Source: Nemania diffusa (Eukaryota; Ascomycota; Sordariomycetes; Xylariales; Xylariaceae). Taken from it: a stretch of DNA of 64,000 bases. A model generated the notes under the pieces. That model had not been told where the DNA came from and searched no databases. It saw only the letters and a program-made list of their open reading frames with translations. A program made the position numbers and the translations under genes. Where the stretch lies: NCBI GenBank assembly GCA_038501195.1, contig JBBPUQ010000004.1, forward strand, positions 3,920,001 to 3,984,000, read 5' to 3'. This document shows, piece by piece, positions 23,264 through 34,046 of the stretch (its first letter is position 1; every line of letters starts with the position of its first letter).

Positions 23264-25290
23264 TTAGTCAACCTCCTCGACGGTCGGGCCGTCATCGCCA
23301 CCGGCACCCGGAGCGCCACCAGCGCCGGGGAAGCCGCCGGGACCGCCACCGGGCATGCCACCAGGCATACCGCCAGCGCCGCCGGCACCACCGTAGAACT
23401 TCATCATGATGGGGTTGGCAATGCCCTCGAGCTCCTTCTGCTTCTCCTCGTACTCCTCACGGGTAGCTTGCTGGTTCTCATCCAACCAGGAGACGACGGT
23501 GTCGATCTCGGTCTTCAGCTTCTCCTTGTCACCAGCATCCAGCTTCTCATCGACCTTGGAGTCGGCGAGGGTGTTGCGTAGGGAGTAGGCGTAAGACTCT
23601 AGGCCGTTCTTGGCACTAATGCGGCGACCTTCGGCCTCATCCTCATCCTTGTACTTCTCGGCCTCAGCTAACATGCGCTCGATATCCTCCTTCGACAGAC
23701 GTCCCTTGTCGTTGGTGATGGTGATCTTGTTGGACTTTCCAGTGCCCTTCTCAACAGCCGAGACGTTCATGATTCCGTTGGCATCGAGATCGAAAGTAAC
23801 CTCGATCTGGGGAACACCACGAGGAGCAGGGGGAATGCCGGTAAGTTCGAACTTGCCGAGCAGGTTGTTGTCCTTGGTGCGTTGACGCTCACCCTCGTAT
23901 ACCTGAATGAGCACACCAGGCTGGTTGTCGGAGAAGGTAGAGAAGACCTCGGACTTCTTGGTGGGAATCGTGGTGTTGCGGGGAATGAGCTTGGTCATCA
24001 TACCGCCAGCAGTCTCGATACCCATAGAAAGCGCGGCAACATCGAGAAGCAGGATCTCGTTGGTCGACTTGGAGCTGGTGTCACCAGACAGGATAGCAGC
24101 CTGGACAGCGGCACCGTAGGCAACAGCCTCATCGGGGTTGATGGACTTGTTGGGCTCCTTACCGTTGAAGTAGTCGGTAATGAGCTTCTGAACGCGGGGA
24201 ATACGGGTAGAACCACCGACGAGGACAATCTCGTGGACTTGAGACTTGTCGATTTTAGCGTCAGCCAAAACTCGGTCGACAGGCTGGATGGTGGATCGGA
24301 AGAGGTCCTGGCAGAGCTCCTCGAATCTGGCACGGGTGATGGATGTGTAGAAGTCAATGCCCTCGAAGAGAGAGTCGATCTCAATGGAGGTCTGGGCAGA
24401 CGAAGATAGGGTACGCTTGGCACGCTCGCAAGCGGTACGGAGACGTCGGAGAGCACGAGCGTTTGTTGAGAGATCTGAGCAAAATAGTTAGTTACTGGTT
24501 TTGTGACAGGTTTTGTAGACTCGGGTGCAGTGAATTACTAACCTTTCTTGTACTTGCGCTTGAACTCAGTAACGAAGTGGTTGACGAGACGGTTGTCGAA
24601 ATCCTCACCACCCAAGTGAGTGTCACCGGCAGTGGACTTGACCTCAAAGATACCCTCCTCGATTGTCAGGAGAGACACATCGAAGGTACCACCACCAAGA
24701 TCGAAGATCAGGACATTTCGCTCGCCCTCGACCTTCTTGTCGAGACCGTAAGCGATGGCAGCGGCTGTGGGCTCGTTGATGATACGTAGAACGTTGAGAC
24801 CGGCAATAAGACCGGAATCCTTGGTAGCTTGACGCTGGGCGTCGTTGAAGTAAGCGGGTACGGTGATAACCGCGTTGTTAACGGTGCCACCTAGGTAGGC
24901 CTCGGCGGTCTCACGCATCTTGATGAGGACCATGGAGGAGATCTCCTCGGGTGTGAAGGTCTTCGTCTCGCCCTTGTACTCAACCTCGACGATGGGCTTG
25001 CCGCCCTTGTCGATGATCTTGAAGGGGAAGTGCTTCATGTCAGCCTGAACCTCAGCATCGGCGAACTTGCGGCCAATCAGACGCTTGGCGTCGAAGACTG
25101 TGTTGGCAGGGTTCATAGCGACCTGGTTCTTGGCGGCATCTCCGATCAAACGCTCCGTGTCTGTGAAGGCGACGAACGAAGGTGTTGTGCGGTTACCCTG
25201 GTCGTTGGCGATGATCTCGATACGGTCGTCTCGGTATACACCGACGCACGAGTAGGTCGTGCCCAAGTCAATACCTACGGCGGCGACCAT
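23264..25290 (-). CDS. SSA1: Cytosolic Hsp70 (Ssa type)
   Basis: ATP-driven chaperone of the cytosol and nucleus. Exons 24543-25290 and 23264-24474 give 652 aa, the normal length. The nucleotide-binding domain shows [12 protein letters not shown] near the N-terminus, [14 protein letters not shown] near 200 and [15 protein letters not shown] near 337. The substrate-binding domain, a Gly/Met/Pro-rich tail (GGMPGG units) and the terminal EEVD follow. The EEVD binds TPR co-chaperones and marks a cytosolic rather than ER or mitochondrial member. The single intron interrupts the codon after KRKYKK. A perfect three-unit heat-shock element lies about 240 bp upstream. Confidence 0.95.
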
Positions 25291-26585
25291 TGTGGGCTAT
25301 TTGTGTATGTGACGGAACTACGACGAAGAAAAAAAGAAAAGGAAGAAATTGGATTGCAGGCGGTGGAATGGAGCTTGCGAGATTATTGAGATAGAGAGTT
25401 GGGTATCTCAGAGCGTGGTGAAGAAGTTGTAGATGCAGAGAGAAAAGAGTGAGGTCGAAAGTGGTGAGCGTGCAAAGCCTTAAATCTATCAGTTGAAGGT
25501 ACTTAGGGTGGACCCGCACCCTCTTCAGAAGCTTCTGGAATGAGCCTGAGAGGGTGCAACGCAGTTTCTTGCTCTTTCCAGCGCCCCCTAGCGGAAACCA
25601 CAGCGGAAAATTAGCCACCACAAGGTTCATGTGTCACAGGCATCGCTGCCACAATTTTCAGTTCATTTCTAGTTTATTCTGGGCCGAATAACCTCGTTTT
25701 TTTCTTCGAAAATTGGCCTCTTTCTACGATTCTATCCCAGAGCTGTGGTGGGGTAGAATGAGGTCACTACTGTGAACCCCGCCATGGAGATCTACCTGGG
25801 TGGGAAGTACCATTCAAGGCTCTCCTCGCCTATGCCCAGTACGTGCAGGGGGCTCTATGTACATCGCAGAAGTGGGGAGAGGTACCTCAAGGCCCAAACT
25901 GTTGGGCAGAAAAATTCGGTGGCCTAGTAACTGCAAGGCAACCCTGAATCCAGAAACTTCCTATACTTGTCAAAAGTGGTTCTCTACATATGTTGGCAGA
26001 GTAGTAGTAGCCTTCTTTTTAGACTTGTACCTTTATGCATATATGTAGTACAGAAGATACTTGAGCCTATCTACATGTGCAGGCAGGCAAGCAGGCAGGC
26101 GAGCAGGGACTCTGATACTTCGGTACCTACATGGTATCTACGGTAACCTGTGCCCTAGATACCGCTGCTTTTTACCTGCTGCTAGTCCAGGTACTGACTG
26201 AGTGACTGACTGGCTCGTTCAGTCTAAAACCATGCGCCCTTCCTCATGAATCAGCCAGCATGACGTTTTCAGCAAAACTTATTCAGGCCCAATCTAGATT
26301 TGGATTTCCCAATGCGGTAAGGCGGCTCTAAATTTTCTTCATCTAAGCCAAACTGTAGGATCACAGTTGCCACTACATACAAACATCATACTGCAAAAAG
26401 ATAGAACTTTCTAGCGGAAATAAGAAGAAGCTAGACTGAGACAGAATATATTTTTTTTCTTTGTCCACGCACTTACTCGCGTTAACTTCATGAAATTCCT
26501 ACTTCTAGCACCTGCCTCCGTATTGCATTCAGATAATGCTGGAAACTACATGAAGCTACGAGTTACATGTAATATCTAAGTGCAT
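25291..26585. promoter_or_regulatory. HSP70 promoter and 5' flank
   Basis: The first 400 bp hold pyrimidine/purine tracts, the heat-shock element at 25528-25540 and a CCCCT stress element at 25584. Beyond about 25700 I see no gene, only CCTACC-type tracts and AT-rich DNA up to the dienelactone hydrolase stop. Confidence 0.6.
25528..25540. promoter_or_regulatory. Heat-shock element
   Basis: GAAGCTTCTGGAA is a perfect GAA-nn-TTC-nn-GAA three-unit Hsf1 site, about 240 bp upstream of the Hsp70 start. Confidence 0.8.
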
Positions 26586-27960
26586 CTAGCAAACATGCTC
26601 GATCTTCTGAGGGGTGGCATCGCGAGGTCCCAAGTCCGTCTTGAGGACTCTCCCGAACAACTCGAGCAGCACCTCGAAGCATATCTTGGTGACCGCCGGG
26701 TCGTAGCGCCCCTTGCTGAGCTCGTCGCGGATGAAGGCGTGCTGCGCCCACGCGAACTCGTGAAAGTTGAACACGGTGCCCGACGCCCGCAGCTTCTGCC
26801 GGATCAGGTCGCGCCCGGCGTCGGGGACGTGCGTGTCCTTGATGCCGAAGATCATGGCCACTTCGCCTTTGATCTCCCCGAGTTTATCAATCGTGTGGTT
26901 GCTGTTCGCCGGTCCCTGCACCGATGTGTCGGCCGCGGTGTAGGGGCCTAGAGTACGGCTGTGCACATCAGTTGCGAAGTACGAGACGCAAGCGCTGATT
27001 CGTGGATCGAGCTACAATGATTTCATCGTCAGTAAGGCTGCGTCACAGATGAGGTAGGTGTTATCGAGTATGTAGTGTGTGTGTAATGTGTGTGATGTGT
27101 GTATTGCTGGTATCCAATAAAGACCAGACTGGAGGGGTGGGAGCCTTACACTAGCACGTAGCGAAAGATGACCGCCCAGGCACATGCCCGAGGTGCCTAT
27201 GAGCCCTGTGCATGTTGGCAGGCTGAGCAGGTAATCGACCGTCTTGGAAGTGTCCGCGTCGTACGATTGGAGGGTCTGCCACCATGTAAATAAACAGGCA
27301 CAAGTAAGCGAGCTGGTTTGGGGGTGGCTCAGGAGACACAACACAGCCGACCACTACCAACCTTTGTGATCTTCCACGCGTTCCCCTTGTCTGTACCAGG
27401 CTGTGTGAAAATAGTAGTCAGTGCATGCCATAAATAGTAAGAGATACTATCGCAGCCAAGGAGGGCATCGTACATCGTCATATGTCAGGGCTTCCGGGCC
27501 TGTAAAATCATGGTATGACGAAGGTGCTGCAACGATGTAGCCGTGCCCAGCTATCTGGCGAGCAAACCGCTCTACCGGTCCGGTCACTTGTGATTGCCCG
27601 GTTAGTAAGAGATCCGATCATGACCTAGCCTTGAGGTGGTGGAATCGAATCACGAACGAGGCACACGTGCACACCTTGGTAGATCTCGCTAAACAGCACA
27701 ATACCGGGAAATCGACTGCAGCTGTTAGCTCCCTCCTCTATGGACCAGGAAGGGTTCGTCGCTCTAGATCTACCCAGGTAAGCACTTACGCATTTGGGTA
27801 CTGGGGAATGGTGGGGTGGAAAACGAAGATTCCTAGACCGTAAATCAGCACTTGATTGATTATATGATTAAATTCAAGCAGTCGTGCACGACATACTCAT
27901 GGAAGTCTCCTTTCCATCCACCGTCGTCGTAACATCAGTGTGGCTTTCTTTAATGAGCAT
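26586..27960 (-). CDS. Dienelactone hydrolase family protein
   Basis: Alpha/beta hydrolase of the carboxymethylenebutenolidase family; these open enol-lactone rings in aromatic breakdown, though the substrate here is unknown. Seven exons: 27897-27960, 27790-27832, 27675-27715, 27474-27586, 27362-27400, 27150-27275 and 26586-27011, giving 283 aa. Four exons are 39-64 nt, and every junction restores family sequence (SMRIFVFHP, FPGIVLFSEIYQVTGP, SSYHDFTGPEAL). The nucleophile is Cys132 in GMCLGGH, with Asp in KDTHVPDAG and His in WAQHAF completing the triad. No signal peptide, so probably cytosolic. A TG-rich repeat lies in the last intron (near 27076-27108). Confidence 0.88.
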
Positions 27961-28298
27961 CTTGAATGAGTCCCTTTGTTTCTAGCTTGACGAGTTTCAA
28001 TCTACGTATGGTGCAAGTTGGCAAGTCAAGGAGTGAAATAGGGGTGCCTACTTGTACCTGCTTCAACTTGTTTTACCCCACCATCCCATCATACTATTAT
28101 GGGCTGAGGGGCACAAATCCCTGCTGACTAAGCCGGCTATTGTTTCGACGAGACTTGGAGAGAGCTTCTGTTTTCGGTGAAGAAATGGTTATATTATGCC
28201 GTCACATTAATCCACCTATCCCTATAGATCACGGTACCCTATTCTATGTGCTATGACCGTGCGCGTGCCACAGATTTCACCAATTATTCAGTGGGTCT
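27961..28298. other. Intergenic between DLH and OPT genes
   Basis: 338 bp with the promoter of the hydrolase gene and the 3' end of the OPT gene; no distinct motif seen. Confidence 0.5.
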
Positions 28299-30785
28299 TT
28301 ATAAGTGAGGCACACGAGCACTCTGCAGAATCAAGTTTGCGATGCTTAAGAAGCCCTCGCCGAGAATGAAACCCTATAATAATCATGTTAGCAGACAAAA
28401 CACGAAGCATTAAGCGTGACCTATATTCACTTACGGATGCCAACACGATGAGAGGTGTGTCGTCCCTCCCAAGACGGACCCTCCAGTACCAATTCATCAA
28501 CCCGCCAACAGTCCTTGCTAGAGTAAACGACGGCACATTGTACATACCTAGCATATCAATTAGTCAAAGCATAGCTCAAGAAAGTTGAAAATGGCTTCAC
28601 TTACCCACTGCAACAGCAATACCTCCGGGAATGTATGCGTGCCACTTCTTCCTGATGCCTTTCGTCCTCAGAATCGTAAAGACAGCAAATATGACGGCAG
28701 CGCCCATTGCAAACTCCCGCGCCATGTACGGCAATCCCTTGCCGGTGACAAGTCTCGCGGTGAAAATCCACACAAACGCGGTCGGGACCTGGAATAGATC
28801 GCCTGGGACTTCGTACACGGCCGTGTAAAGCCTATATATCCACGCGCTGACTACGGCCCCGACAGTAGCACCGATGATCTGGCCCCAAAACTGCGCTTTG
28901 GGCGCGGCACCTAGTAGATGTCCCGTCTTGAGATCCTGCATTAGATCTCCGGCTTGCAGAGCACCGGCCTCGGAGACGGCGCCGGCGATGAGATTGATGA
29001 GGACGCTGGCTTTGTTAGTCTGAGGAATGATGAGCGCGAAGAATAATTGTGCGATCTTGCTGATGCCTGACACCGGGTTTAAGTCCGTCTCACCCAGTGC
29101 TCGTACCCCCATGATACTGAGGAGCATGGCCATGAAAACCGCAATTATAGTGCCGTAGAGGGGCACTAGCTCCCCAAAAGTAATATGAATACTACCAATG
29201 CAGAAAAGAATCGAGAGAACCAGGCCGATGCTAACGGTTTTGGTGCCCACAAGCTGCTCTGGAGGGGCGTCGTCATGGTTCCATATCTTTCGGGCTCCTT
29301 GCTCATCTCTAAAACTAGATATACCACTTAGCCCTCCTGCACTAGACGTCGAATGGCGGCGATTAATCGTTTCATCGGTAGCAACGGTGGTGTATCCCGT
29401 AGGATGACGTTGGAAAAGACCCCGTAAGCCACCACGATCATATCTCTGCCCGAGCGACATAAGTAAGGCCGGTCCATGTTCGATTATAGGGCGCAAAGCG
29501 ATATGACCGAGGCTAATTACGGCATCTGCTAGCATGATGGCAAGTGATGTCCAAACAATCCATCCTTTACTCCCGGTTTCCCAGTCGTTGATCGGACCGG
29601 GTGCCCAGCCACGATTCTTTGCTAGGGGCGATAAGACGCCCCATCCGATGACCGCACCTAAAAGCATATGTATAGTCGTCGCTGGGCCCATGATGATACC
29701 TTGACCAACATATGCGAAGCTCGGGTTTAAAGTCCATAGCCAGGTTTCAGCAGCAACGGTACCAAAGATAGGAAGGTTGCGCAGAATGGGGAAGAAGTAG
29801 GTGGACAGAGTATAGACACCTGAGATACCGAACGAAAGTAACAATAGTCTGATGTTGGCGGCCCAGCTCTGCTTCTTTGCAGAGGCAGTGTGATCCTCTT
29901 CGTCATTTACATCTTCAGATTCGAAAAGTGGCTGGTTTTCCAACGCCAGGCTTCCAAATGTCGTAGCTTTAGATGAGTCTAGCGCTCCGCTACTTTGCGT
30001 AGTCCCCTTACCGTGAAGGACACCAATAAGCACCGCTGTGCTGAAACCACTTGGGAATTTCAGTTGTTCTCTTATAATAACTTGCCGTCGCCTACAATGA
30101 GGATTAGGAGTTGTCACATTAACACAGGCGTAGATCAACTTACAAAGGGACGGCGAACACAACGCCAAAATAGCAGAGACCGAGAGACCAAATGATTAAC
30201 TTTCCCATACTAAGGTAGATGGGTCCTTGTTCGGCGGGTTTCAGTAAGTATTCCATGGCAGGCAACTATATTCAACGAGTTAGTTCTTTTAGTTGTGTAT
30301 ACAGTATGTCATATGATTCTCATTAAATTCGTGCCACTCATGCATGTCTTTCATAATCATCACCGACTCAAAACAACCGGAGCTCGACTCACCACTCCAA
30401 CAAAGCCGCAACCCAGCGGCATAATGGCCATACCACCCGCAACAGACTGTACTAGCACATTCTCCACAGGCGTGAACGGGAAGCTTAAGTGACGCGAGAT
30501 GGTACGAAATATGCCGAACCCCAACAGACTTGCAGGCATGGTCATCATGCTAACCCAGCCAGTCTGGAGGCCGAAGTACATATTAGAAAAGCAAATGACG
30601 AGGCCGACGAGCAGGCCGACCGCCGCACCGCGGAAAGTGAAGTGACGGCCCTCGGGGAGAAATTTGACGGCAGGGTCGCCTGATCCGGAGCCGGAGGACG
30701 TTGGCGGTCTCATCTCCTCAACCTCGACGTCTATGTCGGGTTCCGGCTGCGGTTCTAGTACGGTTAGTCCTCTATCAGGAGCCAT
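28299..30785 (-). CDS. OPT-family (YSL-type) transporter
   Basis: Multi-pass membrane transporter of the oligopeptide transporter superfamily, closest in pattern to yeast YGL114W and plant YSL proteins. Substrates in this clade are small peptides or metal chelates and cannot be assigned here. Exons 30393-30785, 30144-30265, 28605-30091, 28435-28547 and 28299-28373 give 729 aa. Recognised stretches include FRGAAVGLLVGLVICFSNMYFGLQTGW, PVENVLVQSVAGG, REQLKFPSGFSTAVLIGVLHG, and the late AGDLMQDLKTGHLLGA plus FILGEGFLSI. About 14-16 hydrophobic segments are visible. A Ser-rich cytoplasmic loop carries likely phosphosites. Confidence 0.88.
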
Positions 30786-31363
30786 CGCGGCGGTTTCACA
30801 CGAAGGCGGCTCGATGGAATACTACAGGTAACGAAAAATTATAAGGATTTAAGGATTTATTTTGATGAAGTTCGAAATCCATTCGGTCACGATGAAGTAT
30901 ATAGGATATGGAAAGGAAATCAAGACACGAGATCAATATGCTGATGGCACGTGTATATTCATGGGTGGAAGAGTTGCGAGGTAGCAGCCATCAGCCATTC
31001 TACCACTCAGAGAACCCCGTAAACCAAATAAGGTAATATACCCACCGCAGTACCCAGTTTTCAGAATTGGAGCAATCAGGAACTAGTATGATCAAGTGAA
31101 GATTTCCGGATTAGGCTTACGGTTCACTCAATACTCCTAAAAACGGAGGCGCCCCAGCCTCCGGCGAGATTGCCTATTAATAAGCATCATAGTGAGATAG
31201 GTTGTAAGCCCTGTAAATTAGGGAGTCTATTCTGTAGGTATTTTGTTGGAGGTGCATTAATTCGGTCAACAAAAAAAATCGATCAGTCATTTGCATGGAT
31301 CCATGTATAAGCTTAACCATAAAAACAGAAGGCAGTTTTGTAACATCGAACCTAAATAGCGTC
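30786..31363. other. OPT promoter / HD-gene 3' flank
   Basis: 578 bp, AT-rich, with no coding sequence or clear motif. Confidence 0.5.
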
Positions 31364-32355
31364 TCATTCTTTTTCCTCCCCTTCCTTCTCCAGCAACCCC
31401 TGAAGATACCCAAAGTTCCCTATTAAGTTCTCCGGCGAGGTAGCCTGCAAGCACATCTCCCAATACTCCTCCTTGCCCCCTCCCTGGCCATCCAGCCCGT
31501 ACTCGCGCCCGAACGCGGAGACGAAGTTATCAAAGGTCGCGACGGGCTTGTCGCGGCAGAGCCCGCAAAATATCGCCTTAGCGCCCTCCGTGCCGAACCC
31601 GGCGTACGGGAACGCGCGCAGCACCTCCCTGAACTCCTCCGCCGTGATCACCGCGCCCGCGACAGGCGGCGTGCCGGCGAGCTTTGATGGGTCGCCCCAT
31701 GGGTTCGCGGGAAACCGCGGCCCGGAGAAGTCTGCCATGATGCCCAGGTGTGCCGCGACTACTTCTGCGGAGCTGAAGGGCGCGATGGAGGGGGTGGTGT
31801 GGACTGTAAGTGTGTGTAAGCGCGGTAAACACGAACTGTAAATCAGTAGCCAGGGATTTGTCGTAGCCAGTATTTTGGCCTCCAGAACCCGCCCATAGAC
31901 GGGGTAGAAACCATCTAATACTAAAAAAGGGAAACATGTAAGAAAGACTCACGCGCAATAGCATCCCAGACCCTCTGCACCCTCTCCTCGCCCCACGCCT
32001 CGCCCCCCTCGCCAGCATCCGTCTTGTACCCCTCGACGAACCGCCGCGCGAGGTCCGCGCCGTCGACCTCGAAGCGCTTGTACGTCGACAGCAGCTCCTT
32101 GGTGAACGACCAGCCCATGTCGTGCAGGACGCACGCGAGCACGACGGCCTCGAGGTCCGGCGCCATGGCGGCCAGCGGCGCGAGCTTCTTGACCAGGATC
32201 AGCGCCCAGTAGGCACCGCGCGCGCAGTGGTTGTACACGGCCTCGCTCGTGTGCTGCTTCGTGTACGCGAAGGCCGCGGCCGTGATGGGCGAGTAGGGGA
32301 AGGAGACGCCGCTTATGGGCAGGTCTGGGAATGGGGAGGATGCGGACGATGACAT
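31364..32355 (-). CDS. HD-domain protein, cyanamide hydratase-like
   Basis: Exons 31953-32355 and 31364-31803 give 280 aa. The pattern matches the fungal cyanamide hydratase family (Myrothecium Cah, yeast Ddi2/Ddi3), metal-dependent HD-fold enzymes that hydrate cyanamide to urea. Metal ligands are visible as His43 in YNHCARG and His78-Asp79 in VLHDMGWS, with later His in the ALHTTPSIAPF segment restored by the intron. RFEVDGADLARRF is also typical. The intron is 149 nt and joins DAIA to LHTT in frame. Detoxification is the family role; the native substrate is unknown. Confidence 0.82.
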
Positions 32356-34046
32356 TGTTTGTCTGTTGGTTGATTGTGATAGAGGATAGATGAGGTGAAG
32401 GTATGCGAAATTCGTAACCTAAAGCCTAGATCTCGAAGTTTGAAGTAGTATGAGGGTTTGCTTGGTGATGCAACGCAAGTCTATTACTCCTAACAATTAG
32501 GATAATCTATCATGTATTTATATACACATGATGTCTACCGTGCACGCATTATATCTAAGCCGTCTTCCCTATCTACTCAAACCCGGCGTCTGCTCTCAAC
32601 GCCGAAAGTAAACGGTGGTTGAGGATGTCCGTACCTCGTTTCCAAACTTCAACAAAGCATAACGCCTGGCGATTACTGATCCAATCTAACAATCGTGTTT
32701 TATACCGAGGCTGAATAGGTAGGAGGCGACACGGATGAAAAGAAGCGATAAAATGAGGCCAATCATAAGATCCGACCTGCACCGGAGTTAAATCATTCCC
32801 ATGTCATCTCCCGCGGAATCCCCGAGAGAAAACGAGACCTCCTAAGCCAGCCTTGATGTAGGCAAACCAGCAGGAAACTAACATTTCTGCAAGTTACGAT
32901 CAATTGTCTATTGGCCAAAAGAAAACGAGAGTGATACTCAATAAAAGAGGTAAGAAGTCAATAATGTCAATGAACACCGAGTTTCTCTGGTGTGGTTGAT
33001 ACAAGCTAGGGTCACCTCTCACGCCTTCCCCCTACTTGAAATATAAATGAGATTTTATTTATAATACATAATCTAACAATGTAAATACTAGTGCAAGTGA
33101 GCCCAAATATTCTTCGTCCTTTATTATTACCTCAGACGAAGACCTAGAAGCAATCTCACAATCAGTCGCACTGTTGAAGCAGCATCTTTAGTAGAGTGCG
33201 CTAGGCAGCGACAGTCGGAGATGGTGAGAGTGTGAGTGCTTACAAATCTGACGCCATCAATTATTTCATATTCACACCTACATCGGGATCTGATAGATTA
33301 TTGAGAACGCCTTAGAAATCTTCACTAGGGGTGGTCAAGCTAATAACCTAGAGATTTAAGCTTAGGAGCGCTGTCGCTAGAGCTCGAATGGGATCTGGAC
33401 ACTACTGTGACAGCAACTAAAAACTCAATCTATGTTAGCAGGTAACATTCGTGCCTAAGTATATTGAATCTTTTTGAGAATACTTTTTAAGATGTAGTTT
33501 TGTGATGGCCGCTATTTCTAGTATGAGGCACGGATTGCGCAAGCTCCTGGTCAATAACATCTTAGAACTAAGCGGCTGAACGACCCGAAATGCAAGCACA
33601 GGTAACCGAAACCATTTGGGGCAATGTTCAATATTCTCCGCGCCACCGGATGTCGACCTGTGACGAAGAGCAATTCAACGATTTGGGCGCTTCGCTTCAA
33701 GACTCGTGCGGAGAGACGGCAACATAGCCTAGCGATAGAACCTTCCTCAAATGCGGTTAATTTAGCCTCTTACCTAGTGTTCGAGAACAGTGGCCAGTAT
33801 GCCAAGAGATCAGCGACCGGCGCCAGAGCCGAGAATGCAACCTTGGGGATTTTCGATTTCCCATCTATCAGATCTCGAAGAATCCATCCAGTTGGGGAGG
33901 ACCCCGCAGCATCGTGTCGACATTGGGGAACGGGGAACAAGGGATCAGGGCGCGACAATTGCAGATTGGCGCACGATACTTAAAGGGACGGCCATGACAT
34001 CCTAAACTGGCCGTGGCAAGAGTGTCTTGGATTCCCCAAGTTGAAG
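32356..34046. promoter_or_regulatory. Divergent intergenic region, HD gene / DUF5695 gene
   Basis: 1.7 kb, AT-rich from about 32850 to 33600. ORFs near 33624-34005 lack family resemblance. It presumably holds both promoters. Confidence 0.45.

Noticed and set aside
27880..27900. Apparent frameshift (loss of a short GGTGGA-type repeat unit) at the start of the dienelactone hydrolase
   Set aside because: The frame is restored by a GTATGT donor and a 43-nt second exon (MRIFVFHP motif), so the gene is intact.
26586..32355. Secondary-metabolite cluster formed by the hydrolase, OPT and HD genes
   Set aside because: No backbone synthase, cytochrome P450 or pathway regulator lies nearby; adjacency on one strand is weak evidence.
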